A stretch of DNA of 64,000 nt from a bacterium (GTDB taxonomy: Bacteria > Electryoneota > Electryoneia > Electryoneales > Electryoneaceae). Positions 18,222-26,712 of this stretch are shown here, piece by piece. Under the pieces are notes generated by a model. It was not told the DNA's origin. It saw nothing but the letters and a program-made list of their open reading frames with translations, and did no database searches. Each line of letters opens with the position of its first letter. Position 1 is the first letter of the stretch. The position numbers and the translations under genes are program-made. The stretch lies in NCBI GenBank assembly GCA_020444425.1, contig JAHLLB010000010.1:1-64000 (forward strand), in the 5' to 3' direction.

Positions 18222-19760
18222 ATGAAAAAGCTGTGCATGATCCTGATACTTGTGATAAGTTTATTGTGCTTTGTTTCCTCTGCCGACGCTCAGCTGGGTA
18301 TAGATTGGGAATATGCATTCAATGAGAATTTCACTCCCAAGAGTTCAGCAAACTCTCTCGATCTTACTTCCGACCATCGGTTGACAGTCGTGGGGTATGA
18401 GTATTCTGGATACTTTGACTATCGATTCCTGGCATTCAAACTTGATCTGGATGGCAATTACGTGTCTCATGTCAATCATTCGTCGATTTCTATAGGTTCG
18501 CATGTTGAGGAGGATTCTAACGGAAACTTCATTTTGCTGACAAATCCGAATACCAACAATGGCGCACTTAGATATATGAATGAAAACTATCAATTCAAAT
18601 GGCTGAGGTTTTTTGACGGATACGTTGGAGAATCTCATTCGGCAGGAGCCCATAATATCGTAGTGCCTATTGTTAATGATAATAGTGATCCTGAACTGTA
18701 TTTATTGGATAGATGGGGACAAACTGTTTGGTCAATCACGATTGAGTATCCAGATTTCTTCGATTCAAATGCGGATGTAGCAGTTACTGCGGATAGTGGA
18801 TTTATTATCGCAACGGGACATTTCGCGACAGAGCTTGTAATAATGAAAATTAATCATCAAGGAGGTCAAGAATGGATTACAAATTATATTTTCAGTGATG
18901 CGCATACCCCCAGTCCTGCAAATATAGACTATTTGGTTGATGGTGGGTTTATAATATCTGGCTATATCGAGAACAACGATAATAGAATAGGAGTAGTCAG
19001 GTTCGACAATGAAGGCCAATTCATGTTCATGAGTGAAGGCTTATATGGCCAATCGCTGGAAATGGGTGATGGTTCGATCATAAATGTGGAGAAAACAGAC
19101 CCCGATGTAAGCCGTATTTACTGGTACAACGCATCGGGACAAACAATCGGCATTTTTGATTATGAATTTGACAATCCTCCCGTTTTTCAACAACGTATGA
19201 TAGATGTAGAAATTACAGGCGATTCCTCATTTGCTGTTTGTGGAAGATGTGGAAACGAACATTTCAACAGGTTGTCCGCCTTCGTCACTCATTTCACATT
19301 ACCGCCAACCGAAGTTGAGATCAACATCGAAGCCTATCGCCAGCCTTTGTTCATCCGGCGGCAGGGGGTTTTCTACTGGTACGGCGAGGTGCGCAATAAC
19401 ACCGCGTCACCGATGACACGGGACGTCTGGGTGCAGGCGCGTAAGCCGGACGGGTCGTTGAGCGGCGCGTTGGCGTTGTGGTCCGACCTCGAGATTCCGG
19501 CGAACGGACAGATCACCGCGACGGTTCGCCAGGGTGTGCCGCTGGACGCTCCGTTGGGGGAGTACAACTACATCGTCCGCGTCGGCGACTACCCGAACCC
19601 TCAGTTCCAACACCACTTCGCGTTGACGGTCGTGGACGGACAACCCTCCGGACCCGGCGTGAACACGGACCTGTCGCCGCCGGACTTCGTGCCGGATCGT
19701 CCGCTGAAACCGACGGATTTCTCGCTCGACATCAGCCCGGAGACGTGGAATGGTGAGTAA
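18222..19760 (+). CDS. Exported protein, mosaic paralog B (unknown function)
   Basis: A 512-aa partner of the gene at 9759-11333. It has its own, different signal peptide (MKKLCMILILVISLLCFV... ADAQ) and then a mature N-terminus identical in DNA and protein to paralog A for 246 bases. The central ~200 residues keep the same layout (DSGFIIATGHF, DGGFIISGYIEN, GDGSIINV) at roughly half identity. From CGRCGNE onward the two are nearly identical, about nine bases in ten. It stops at WNGE, where paralog A continues for 12 more residues. The body may be a beta-propeller; no catalytic motif is recognisable. AT-rich body and GC-rich tail suggest a composite origin. Confidence 0.82.
   Translation: MKKLCMILILVISLLCFVSSADAQLGIDWEYAFNENFTPKSSANSLDLTSDHRLTVVGYEYSGYFDYRFLAFKLDLDGNYVSHVNHSSISIGSHVEEDSNGNFILLTNPNTNNGALRYMNENYQFKWLRFFDGYVGESHSAGAHNIVVPIVNDNSDPELYLLDRWGQTVWSITIEYPDFFDSNADVAVTADSGFIIATGHFATELVIMKINHQGGQEWITNYIFSDAHTPSPANIDYLVDGGFIISGYIENNDNRIGVVRFDNEGQFMFMSEGLYGQSLEMGDGSIINVEKTDPDVSRIYWYNASGQTIGIFDYEFDNPPVFQQRMIDVEITGDSSFAVCGRCGNEHFNRLSAFVTHFTLPPTEVEINIEAYRQPLFIRRQGVFYWYGEVRNNTASPMTRDVWVQARKPDGSLSGALALWSDLEIPANGQITATVRQGVPLDAPLGEYNYIVRVGDYPNPQFQHHFALTVVDGQPSGPGVNTDLSPPDFVPDRPLKPTDFSLDISPETWNGE
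18302..18547 (+). repeat. 246-bp perfect inverted repeat, right copy
   Basis: Reverse complement of 10999-11244 without a single mismatch by direct reading. The copies are 7,057 bases apart and point outward, so recombination between them would invert the efp-acc-gcv segment and exchange promoter plus signal peptide between the paralogs. Confidence 0.95.
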
Positions 19761-19927
19761 GATCGAGCCAGGGAATAGTAATGCGGTAGGTGTTCCTCGA
19801 TTCGGGCTTTGAGTGACGGACTTGTTCACCCCTCTCCCCTTTTACTCACGCCATTTCCGCGCTACTTTGTCAGGGAGTAAAGCGAGCAGTGCCGTCCGCC
19901 CGGACGGAAACGGAAGGAGGGGAATCC

Positions 19928-20695
19928 ATGCCACCCATCGGACTTATTGTCGCAGTTGTTATCGGCCTGTTGATTTTAGTCAGCGCGATCAAGGTGGTGC
20001 GTGAGTATGACCGTCTGGTTGTGTTCCGTCTCGGTCGTCTGGTTGGTGAGAAGGGGCCGGGGATCGTGTTCATCATCCCGATCATTGATACGGTAATGCG
20101 CATCTCGACACGGATCCAGGTGTTCGACGTTCAGCCGCAGGACCTGTTGACGAAGGACAACGTCAGTGTTCAGGTTAACGCGGTCGTGTACTTCCGTGTG
20201 GTTGATCCGGCTCGCGCCGTGGTCAGCGCGGAGAATTTCTACCAGGCAACTGTTCAGATCGCACAGACGACACTCCGTGCCACGGTCGGCGAGATCTCGT
20301 TGCAGGTGCTGTTGGATGACCTCGCGACGGTGAATGCCCGACTGCAGGAGATCATTGACGAGCATACGGACGCGTGGGGTGTGAAAGTCTCGACGGTTGA
20401 GATCAAGCACGTCGACCTGCCATCGGACATGAAGCGTGTGATGGCGGCGGAAGCGGAGGCGGATCGTACCCGGCGCGCGAAGATTGTTGCCGCGGACGGT
20501 GAATTCCAGGCGGCCAAGCGGCTTACGGAAGCCGGCGCGTTGATGGCGACTGAGCCGATCTCGGTGACGTTGCGTTACCTGCAGACGCTGGTCGAAGTTG
20601 CGGCGGAGAACAATTCGACGACGTTGTTCCCGGTCCCGCTCGACCTGCTCGAATCGTTCAAGAAATACGCTGCGCCGGATAAGCCGTCCGTATAA
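19928..20695 (+). CDS. SPFH/stomatin-like (slipin) membrane protein
   Basis: A 255-aa protein with one N-terminal membrane helix (IGLIVAVVIGLLILVSAIKV) followed by an SPFH/band-7 domain (REYDRLVVFRLGRLVGEKGPG, DNVSVQVNAVVYFRV) and a charged coiled-coil (KRVMAAEAEADRTRRAKI). Slipins oligomerise in the membrane and often pair with an NfeD protein; none is adjacent here. A GTG at 19889 is in frame, but ATG 19928 directly follows AAGGAGGGG and starts the membrane helix. A strong terminator follows, so it is probably monocistronic. No DNA shared with the paralogs before it. Confidence 0.9.
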   Translation: MPPIGLIVAVVIGLLILVSAIKVVREYDRLVVFRLGRLVGEKGPGIVFIIPIIDTVMRISTRIQVFDVQPQDLLTKDNVSVQVNAVVYFRVVDPARAVVSAENFYQATVQIAQTTLRATVGEISLQVLLDDLATVNARLQEIIDEHTDAWGVKVSTVEIKHVDLPSDMKRVMAAEAEADRTRRAKIVAADGEFQAAKRLTEAGALMATEPISVTLRYLQTLVEVAAENNSTTLFPVPLDLLESFKKYAAPDKPSV

Positions 20696-20721
20696 CTCTC
20701 AGGTTCGCACTAGATCCACAT

Positions 20722-20754
20722 AACCTGCCGGAGCTGTCTCCGGCAGGTTTTTCC
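20722..20754 (+). terminator. Intrinsic terminator of the slipin gene
   Basis: Perfect 12-bp stem AACCTGCCGGAG / CTCCGGCAGGTT with a CTGT loop, followed by TTTTCC. Confidence 0.9.
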
Positions 20755-20866
20755 TTCTGAAATTATTCTACCATCGATCAATCCGGCATCGCCATGTTTC
20801 GGAATGAAACTTGCTGGCATCTCAATCAGTATCATTTTAACACAAACCCAGAGGCAGGGCGTTTCG

Positions 20867-22564
20867 ATGAAAATCATATTCAAGGCTGGTTTGTTCATTT
20901 TGCTTTTGTCGTGGGTCACCAACACCCACGCACAGGTCACATTTTCGATCAGCCCGACCAGTTTGACCTTTGGCGAAGTGCAGCTCAATGAGACGGTTGC
21001 CATCCCGCTGACGCTGACAAATCTTGGTGCGGAAGCTATCGAGGTCACCGGTGAAATCAGTGGAGATCCAGGCTTCACATTTGATGGTGAATCGGACGTC
21101 AGCCTGGTGATTGAACCGGGCATGAGTGATTCGAGTGTTTTCGTATCTTTCACCCCGGTTCAACTTGGAAGCGTGTTGGCATCGGTAGATTTCACGATGC
21201 CCGGCGCTAATCCATCTTCCCTGACCTTGCTGGCGACGGGATTCGGCTTTGAGACAATTGGAAACGACGCACTGATTTCGTACCCGGATGCGTTATCGTT
21301 TGGAACCCTGCCAGTTGGCATCACGGAGGACGAATACCTCTTTCTTGTAAACACCACGGATAGCACTCTATCCCTTGACCTGTCGACATTGGGTGCGGAG
21401 TTTTCGCTGCTTACCCCTGCTCAGGTGAACCTGCCCCCTGAAAACCAGGCAGGCGAAGAGGGTAATGTGACCGTTGTTTTCAATCCTCAATCGCCGGGGT
21501 CATTTTCCGGTTTCCTGGTTGTCGAGATGCCAGGGACTAGCTACGAGCCGTTGCGTGTTCCGTTAAGCGGGTTTGCACAGGATGGAACCAGCGGGCCCGT
21601 GCTACAGCTCAGCGCCGAAGTGATTGATTATGGTCCCATTGAAGTTGGTGAAGCCGAAACCGTTCCGGTGTACCTTATGAATCCGGGGACGGAGGATGTT
21701 CTGGTCAGTGTTTCATCCGAGGGACTGGATATTCGTTTAGATGGCCCGAGCGTGCTTAGTATTCCGGCTGGATCGATGGACTCCAGCAACGTGGTCTATG
21801 TCACCGCAGCGCCAACCCTCCCCAATGATTTCGGTGGAGTGGTCTGGTTCGCCAGCAACGATCTGATTGAACCCCTGCAGTATATCGAAGTGATCGGATA
21901 CGGTACGATTGACGGTCAAGGTGGTGGAGTTGATCTCTTCTCCCTGCTCACCCCGGCAAACGAGGACACTGTCCGCAGCCTGCCGCTGGACTTCTCTTGG
22001 GAAGCGTATCCGACCAACCAGGACGAAGCTGTGCTGTATGACTTGATCTTGAAGGGGGTCGATGAATCAGACTCAACCATTGTCGATATCGTTGTACCAG
22101 CTGGAGCAGACACCTCGATCAGTCTGGGCAGCGATGTTCTGGTTGATGGTATCGGGTACTCGTGGCATGTGGTCGCAACTGTTTCAGCCGGCGGGTTCAG
22201 TGACTGGGTGCCGTCGGACGAGCATTTCAAATTTTACCTGGATTGGACGAGTATCAACAACCTCTCTGTTCAGCCAGGAGGGTGGACTGCCCCAACTGTC
22301 GAACAGTTTGCTCTGGAATCGATCTACCCAAACCCGTTTAATTCCAGCACTACGATCCGCCTGAACATTCCATATAGCAACCAAGTGAAGGTGATTGTGT
22401 ACGATATTCTGGGTCGCGAGATCATACGTCTCGCTGAGGGTTTGACGGAGCCGGGGATTCACACCCTGACCTGGTCACCGAATGGCAGCGCCGGGGTGTA
22501 CTTCCTTCGCATTGAATCAAATGCGGGGAATGCCATCACTCGAAAACTGGTCTACATGAAGTGA
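20867..22564 (+). CDS. T9SS-type exported protein with ASH/HYDIN-like domains
   Basis: A 565-aa secreted protein. A signal peptide (MKIIFKAGLFILLLSWV... HAQ) precedes at least three immunoglobulin-like repeats with the pattern LTFGEVQLNETVAIPLTLTN, typical of choice-of-anchor/ASH domains, then a fibronectin-like segment (PLDFSWEAYP). The C-terminal ~85 residues carry YPNPFNSSTTIRL, VYDILGREI and GVYFLRIES, the FCB sorting domain used for T9SS-like export and surface attachment. The frame opens at 20804, but ATG 20867 starts the signal peptide. Probably a surface scaffold or adhesive protein; no enzyme motif. Confidence 0.85.
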   Translation: MKIIFKAGLFILLLSWVTNTHAQVTFSISPTSLTFGEVQLNETVAIPLTLTNLGAEAIEVTGEISGDPGFTFDGESDVSLVIEPGMSDSSVFVSFTPVQLGSVLASVDFTMPGANPSSLTLLATGFGFETIGNDALISYPDALSFGTLPVGITEDEYLFLVNTTDSTLSLDLSTLGAEFSLLTPAQVNLPPENQAGEEGNVTVVFNPQSPGSFSGFLVVEMPGTSYEPLRVPLSGFAQDGTSGPVLQLSAEVIDYGPIEVGEAETVPVYLMNPGTEDVLVSVSSEGLDIRLDGPSVLSIPAGSMDSSNVVYVTAAPTLPNDFGGVVWFASNDLIEPLQYIEVIGYGTIDGQGGGVDLFSLLTPANEDTVRSLPLDFSWEAYPTNQDEAVLYDLILKGVDESDSTIVDIVVPAGADTSISLGSDVLVDGIGYSWHVVATVSAGGFSDWVPSDEHFKFYLDWTSINNLSVQPGGWTAPTVEQFALESIYPNPFNSSTTIRLNIPYSNQVKVIVYDILGREIIRLAEGLTEPGIHTLTWSPNGSAGVYFLRIESNAGNAITRKLVYMK

Positions 22565-22596
22565 TTCTCATCCGCGATCTTGATGATTTTTTAAAT

Positions 22597-22625
22597 GGTC
22601 TCGTAGAATGCGGGACCGTTTTTGT
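22597..22625 (+). terminator. Terminator between convergent genes
   Basis: GGTCTCG (22597-22603) pairs with CGGGACC (22611-22617) with one G-U pair, followed by GTTTTTG. It ends the ASH-domain gene and abuts the stop codon of the convergent gene at 22626. Confidence 0.7.
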
Positions 22626-25385
22626 TTATCTCACTAGCATCACTTTACGCACGGCCACATCGCCGTGGTCGGTGCTCGCGCGCACGAAGTACAGTCCCGA
22701 CGCCATCCGGCTGCCATCCACCAGAACCCGTTGGCTTCCCGCACGTTGCTCGCCGTTCATCAGCCGGCCCACCCGCTGCCCTAGAATGTTGAACAAGTCA
22801 ACCTCGACACGCGATCCGTGTGGCAGGTCCAGCATCAGTACACAGCTCGGGTTGAACGGATTCGGCACCGCCGGGTGCAGCGCGAAGGATTGCGGCAGGG
22901 TTAGGCCGCCCGCCTCCTTCACCGCCAGATCAACCGCCTTCTCGAAGGTGAGGCTGTCCTCGCCGTAAATCGTGTCTTCGTCCTCACGCACCTGCACGGT
23001 CATCGTGTATTCGCCAGGCGGAGCGGATGCAGGCAGCGTCAGCGGCTCGCTGGTCAGGAACAGACCTTCCAACGGGTCAAACGTCTGCGTGAACCAGTCT
23101 TCGTCCATCGAATAGTTATCCGGGCCGGTAACGATCCTCCGAAAACTGAACTCCAGTGGGACAGACACATTCGACATCGTGTACAGGTTGAACGGGTATT
23201 CTCCCCCCTGCCCCGGTACAATCATTCCCGGCGATGGCGATGTCAGGGTGACGGTTGCAATGGGGAGCGTCTGGCTGAATTGGTTATATGCAGTCATCAG
23301 CATGTTGTTGCCGGAAACAGTGATATCAGGAACCTGATCTCCGTTCATGTCCCGGACATCCAGGCCGTTCAATTCACTTCTGCCAATCGATAATGCAATA
23401 TCACGAATAAACGTACCGCCCTGATTCAGCCAACAGTATGTGCGGCCCAGGTCACTTGATACGAAATCCGATAGACCATCCATGTTGAGATCGGAGATTT
23501 GCACCAACCGGACCAGGTTGCTCGAGAACAGGTATTCCGGTGTATACGACCCGGTTCCATCATTCCGCCAGAGATAGAAGCCGCCGTCCTCCATAAAGGT
23601 AAAATCATCATCGCCATCGTGATCAAAATCCGTGATCTCGACTTGCGAAAACAGGTCGCCCTCGTACGAATTCACCACTTGCCACTCAAGAATCCCGGTG
23701 CATTCGAAAAACAACAGTTGGAAGCCGTTCCCCGCGCTCGAAATAATCAGATCAGGATCATCATCTTGATCCCAATCCGTCGGGCAGACAAGGTTGAATA
23801 GATCAGTACCGGGCAGGTTCAGCTCATGATAGACATACGATTCGCCTTGATCCTGATTCTCATACCATGCGATTGCGTCGTTGCTCAGCAGGAGGTCAGA
23901 CATCCCATCCTGATTCAGGTCGAGAACCCGGACGTAGTAGCACGATCCAACATCCTCGTTGAACTGGAGAGTGTTGAACGAAACCGTTCCATTCTGTGAA
24001 TACAGGTTTCGATAAATGGTCATCGGATGGTGGTTCCGGACAGTCATCACGTCCAAGTCGTCGTCATCATCGATATCAGCGACATAGATGTCCTGGATGC
24101 CAACTGTGGGGTTGGCTATAAAATGCCAATCGGTTTCATTCTCCTGAACCGAAATCCAATGCAATTGACCCACCTGGTCCGACGTATACACGACATAGTC
24201 CTGATTGCCATCGTTGTCCAGATCTCCGGCGGCAAACCTGTTAAAAACATCGCAGGCAACAGCGACGTCATCGAAGTTGTCGTTCCGCCGCTGTTCGAAG
24301 ACTCGTTTGTAACCGGTGAACAGATCGAGCAGGCCATCGTCGTTGAGATCCCTGATTTTGACATCCAGCGAACCATACGAATAGACAAGTCGCGGGTTAT
24401 AGTTGAAATCGCCGAGGTTTTTCGCCCAGAACACGCGTGTCGGAGTGCCGTTGACCAGGTCGATGCTACCGTCACTGTCCAGATCCGCCGCCGCCAACGC
24501 GTAGATTTCCTCGAACACCAGCCCCAAATACTGGCTGTTGAAGGTGAACGGATCGCCGCCGGGTTGCTGCGTGAGCAGCGTCACCTCACCGTTCTGGCGC
24601 GGAACGAAAATGTCCTGCAAATCGTCTCCGTTTGTATCCGCGATGGCGACATCGCTCAGCTCGCAATCGCCGGTAATGGTCGTCAGTTGCACCCCGTCCT
24701 GTTCGTAGAGCACACGCAGGTTCGAACCTTCGACAAACACCGCTTCCTGAACACCATCTCCGTTCAAGTCCACCATTTCGAGGCTGCGCAGGGGATCGTC
24801 ACCCTCGTAGATGACGGTATCGAGCAACGAGGCCGCGCCCTGGTTCAGCAACAGGTGCAGAGAGGTGGTAACGGTTGAGGCGGCGAGGATGTCGAGATCG
24901 CCATCTCCGTCGATATCGCCGGCGTCCAGCAGGTTCGCACCCTCGATATCCGAGGCGAGGAACTGTTCGTGAAACTCACCGTTACGCATGTTGAAGAACG
25001 CTTTGACAGCCCCGAAATCGCGGAATGCAGCCAGGACGTCATCCCAGCCGTCACCGTTCAGATCAACCACTCGTACGCAGGCCGGATAGGCATCGGCGTT
25101 GACGAACAGCTCATGTCCTTCGAATTGCATGTTGCCGAGGTTTTCCTTCCAGATGATTCGATCCGGAGTGTAGGGAAAACTGTAGTTGTTGTGCGCGACA
25201 ACGATATCGATATCGCCATCATGGTCGAGATCGCCGAAGTCGGCCGAGGTGAGGCTGTTGTAGTCGAAGGAAATCGGAATCACAAACCGGATCGCGTTTC
25301 CGTTGGCGACACTTGCGGTAAGCAGTCCGGCGGTCAGGAGCAGCAACGCGAACAGAGAGGGTAAGCGGAAGAGCGTGGCATTCAT
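22626..25385 (-). CDS. VCBS/FG-GAP repeat surface protein with T9SS-type tail
   Basis: A 919-aa exported protein. After the signal peptide (MNATLFRLPSLFALLLLTAGLL) come many copies of the D-x-D-x-D-G-x-x-D-x calcium-binding FG-GAP/VCBS motif, for example DFGDLDHDGDIDIVV, DIDGDGDLDILA, DLNGDGVQEA and DLDNDGNQDYVV, predicting one or more seven-bladed propellers. The end carries PNPFNPSCVLML, LFNILGQRVGRL and GLYFVRAS, the sorting domain. ATG 25385 is chosen from a frame open to 25529 because it starts the signal peptide. Likely calcium-dependent surface binding; ligand unknown. Confidence 0.88.
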   Translation of the reverse strand: MNATLFRLPSLFALLLLTAGLLTASVANGNAIRFVIPISFDYNSLTSADFGDLDHDGDIDIVVAHNNYSFPYTPDRIIWKENLGNMQFEGHELFVNADAYPACVRVVDLNGDGWDDVLAAFRDFGAVKAFFNMRNGEFHEQFLASDIEGANLLDAGDIDGDGDLDILAASTVTTSLHLLLNQGAASLLDTVIYEGDDPLRSLEMVDLNGDGVQEAVFVEGSNLRVLYEQDGVQLTTITGDCELSDVAIADTNGDDLQDIFVPRQNGEVTLLTQQPGGDPFTFNSQYLGLVFEEIYALAAADLDSDGSIDLVNGTPTRVFWAKNLGDFNYNPRLVYSYGSLDVKIRDLNDDGLLDLFTGYKRVFEQRRNDNFDDVAVACDVFNRFAAGDLDNDGNQDYVVYTSDQVGQLHWISVQENETDWHFIANPTVGIQDIYVADIDDDDDLDVMTVRNHHPMTIYRNLYSQNGTVSFNTLQFNEDVGSCYYVRVLDLNQDGMSDLLLSNDAIAWYENQDQGESYVYHELNLPGTDLFNLVCPTDWDQDDDPDLIISSAGNGFQLLFFECTGILEWQVVNSYEGDLFSQVEITDFDHDGDDDFTFMEDGGFYLWRNDGTGSYTPEYLFSSNLVRLVQISDLNMDGLSDFVSSDLGRTYCWLNQGGTFIRDIALSIGRSELNGLDVRDMNGDQVPDITVSGNNMLMTAYNQFSQTLPIATVTLTSPSPGMIVPGQGGEYPFNLYTMSNVSVPLEFSFRRIVTGPDNYSMDEDWFTQTFDPLEGLFLTSEPLTLPASAPPGEYTMTVQVREDEDTIYGEDSLTFEKAVDLAVKEAGGLTLPQSFALHPAVPNPFNPSCVLMLDLPHGSRVEVDLFNILGQRVGRLMNGEQRAGSQRVLVDGSRMASGLYFVRASTDHGDVAVRKVMLVR

Positions 25386-25531
25386 AGGGTATCTCTCGAT
25401 TTGTTGGCTGCGTCCGTCAAGTATTGGTTTTCGTAAGATAGCACATGGAGAAACAGATACATAATTTGTGCCTGCAGTCAACCACGACATCAATCTCAAG
25501 CGCGTGTTCCAGGTACCCGTCAACCTCAATT

Positions 25532-25580
25532 CGCTGGCCGCAGTCCGTTGACCGCAGCCCGCAGCCCGCAGCCTTCCGGC
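25532..25580. repeat. Heptad array (GCAGCCC type)
   Basis: Units GCTGGCC, GCAGTCC, GTTGACC, GCAGCCC, GCAGCCC, GCAGCCT, TCCGGCA in 7-base register within the gap between two divergent genes. The rest of this gap (25386-25639) shows no gene. Confidence 0.7.
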
Positions 25581-25639
25581 ATCCTTCTCAACAGTTGGCG
25601 AGAGGTGTGCTGGTGTATTAGCTTCTCCCGCAAGGATGG

Positions 25640-26221
25640 ATGAGGAAACCGAGGCCGATGCAACTGCTGGCGCAACTACTTCTCACCTTGTTTCTGAAGC
25701 GAAGCACGGGCACCCCGAAGAACAGCGATCTGAGCCGCTCTCCCCTGTTGCGGATGCGTTATCCGATTCGGACGACGCACCTGCTGCCGGGCCGTGTGCG
25801 GTTTCACGCTCCGGTGCTCGTCGGGCAGAAGGAAGACGCCAGGCGCATTGACGGCGCGTTGCGGCGGATTCAAGGGGTTCACGGTGTCGAGATCAGCCCG
25901 GTCAGCGGCAGTGTGCTGATCGAGTTTGATCCGGAACGGCTGGAAGCGGAGATTCTGTTTGCCGCATTGATCCGTTTGCTCGGGCTGGAGAAGGAGCTGA
26001 AGAAGACACCGGTATCACTGGTCCGCAAGGAAGGCTGGGTTGCGTTGCAGTCGCTGAATCGGGCTGTTTATGACATGACCGCCGGAGTGGTTGATTTGTA
26101 CTCGGCAGCGGCGATTCTGGCGGGTGCGGCGGCAGTGAACCGGTTGGTGCTCAACCACTTGTCCCTGCCCGGCTTGTTGCTATCGAGTTGGATGGTGCTG
26201 AACGCTCGCGGAAAGCGCTGA
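25640..26221 (+). CDS. HMA-like domain membrane protein (no metal-binding cysteines)
   Basis: A 193-aa protein. Residues about 45-120 look like the heavy-metal-associated domain 2 type (LLPGRVRFHAPV...RRIQGVHGVEISPVSGSVLIEFDPE), a ferredoxin-like fold. The C-terminal third has two hydrophobic helices (VVDLYSAAAILAGAAAV, LSLPGLLLSSWMVL). It contains no cysteine, so a classical CxxC metal site is absent. ATG 25640 follows AAGGATGG; ATG 25658 is a second possible start. It is followed by a small membrane protein and a CDF transporter, which suggests a role in metal homeostasis or membrane assembly. Function not established. Confidence 0.65.
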   Translation: MRKPRPMQLLAQLLLTLFLKRSTGTPKNSDLSRSPLLRMRYPIRTTHLLPGRVRFHAPVLVGQKEDARRIDGALRRIQGVHGVEISPVSGSVLIEFDPERLEAEILFAALIRLLGLEKELKKTPVSLVRKEGWVALQSLNRAVYDMTAGVVDLYSAAAILAGAAAVNRLVLNHLSLPGLLLSSWMVLNARGKR

Positions 26222-26278
26222 CAACGGGATGCGCCCTTGTCCGTATGCGGACGTGGACGCGCGGATTGCAGGAGCTAC

Positions 26279-26311
26279 GGTTGATCCGCGTTTGCGAGCA
26301 AACACGGGCAC
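26279..26311 (-). repeat. Hairpin element on the minus strand
   Basis: Read on the minus strand: GTGCCC, stem GTGTTTGC / GCAAACGC around a TC loop, then GGATCAACC. It follows the layout of the dispersed hairpin family but with yet another stem sequence. Confidence 0.6.
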
Positions 26312-26372
26312 GTACTGGCCCGGGCACGTTTGTAGATTGAAACGACACTGCCTTGAGCAGAAGAGGCATATC

Positions 26373-26657
26373 ATGACCATCAGTAACGATCACCTCAGCG
26401 GTTTTGTCTTCGGAGTTGGCGCTGCCGCGGCGGCGTACTACTACTACCGCAAGAACCAGCCGCAGGTGGATGAATTCCTGCGCAAGCAGGGGATCGAACT
26501 GCCGACCTTGCAGACGCAGCGGGACGTGACGGACTGGTCGATCGAGGATCTGGTTCGTGAGAAGGAACGGTTGGAAGACCTGATCGCCGAACATGAATTC
26601 TCCGGCAATGGGTCCGAACCGTCCGGCGTGCACGCTACGTCGTCCACCCCAGACTAA
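26373..26657 (+). CDS. Small single-pass membrane protein (YtxH-like layout)
   Basis: A 94-aa protein with an N-terminal Gly/Ala-rich membrane helix (LSGFVFGVGAAAAAYYYYRK) and a charged, helical cytoplasmic tail (DLVREKERLEDLIAEHE). The frame is open from 26229, but the upstream part is repeat DNA, and ATG 26373 has AGAAGAGG upstream. The layout resembles YtxH-type small proteins that accompany HMA-like proteins in other genomes, but it is too short to assign by eye. It lies between the HMA-like gene and the CDF transporter. Confidence 0.65.
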   Translation: MTISNDHLSGFVFGVGAAAAAYYYYRKNQPQVDEFLRKQGIELPTLQTQRDVTDWSIEDLVREKERLEDLIAEHEFSGNGSEPSGVHATSSTPD

Positions 26658-26712
26658 ACATTCGACATTTGCCCCGTTTCCCCTGTCCCACACGCATTCG
26701 CGCAGGTGAATC

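Noticed and set aside
9759..19760. Composite transposon formed by the inverted paralogs
   Set aside because: No transposase, terminal repeats or target duplication; the repeated DNA is coding sequence inside the genes.
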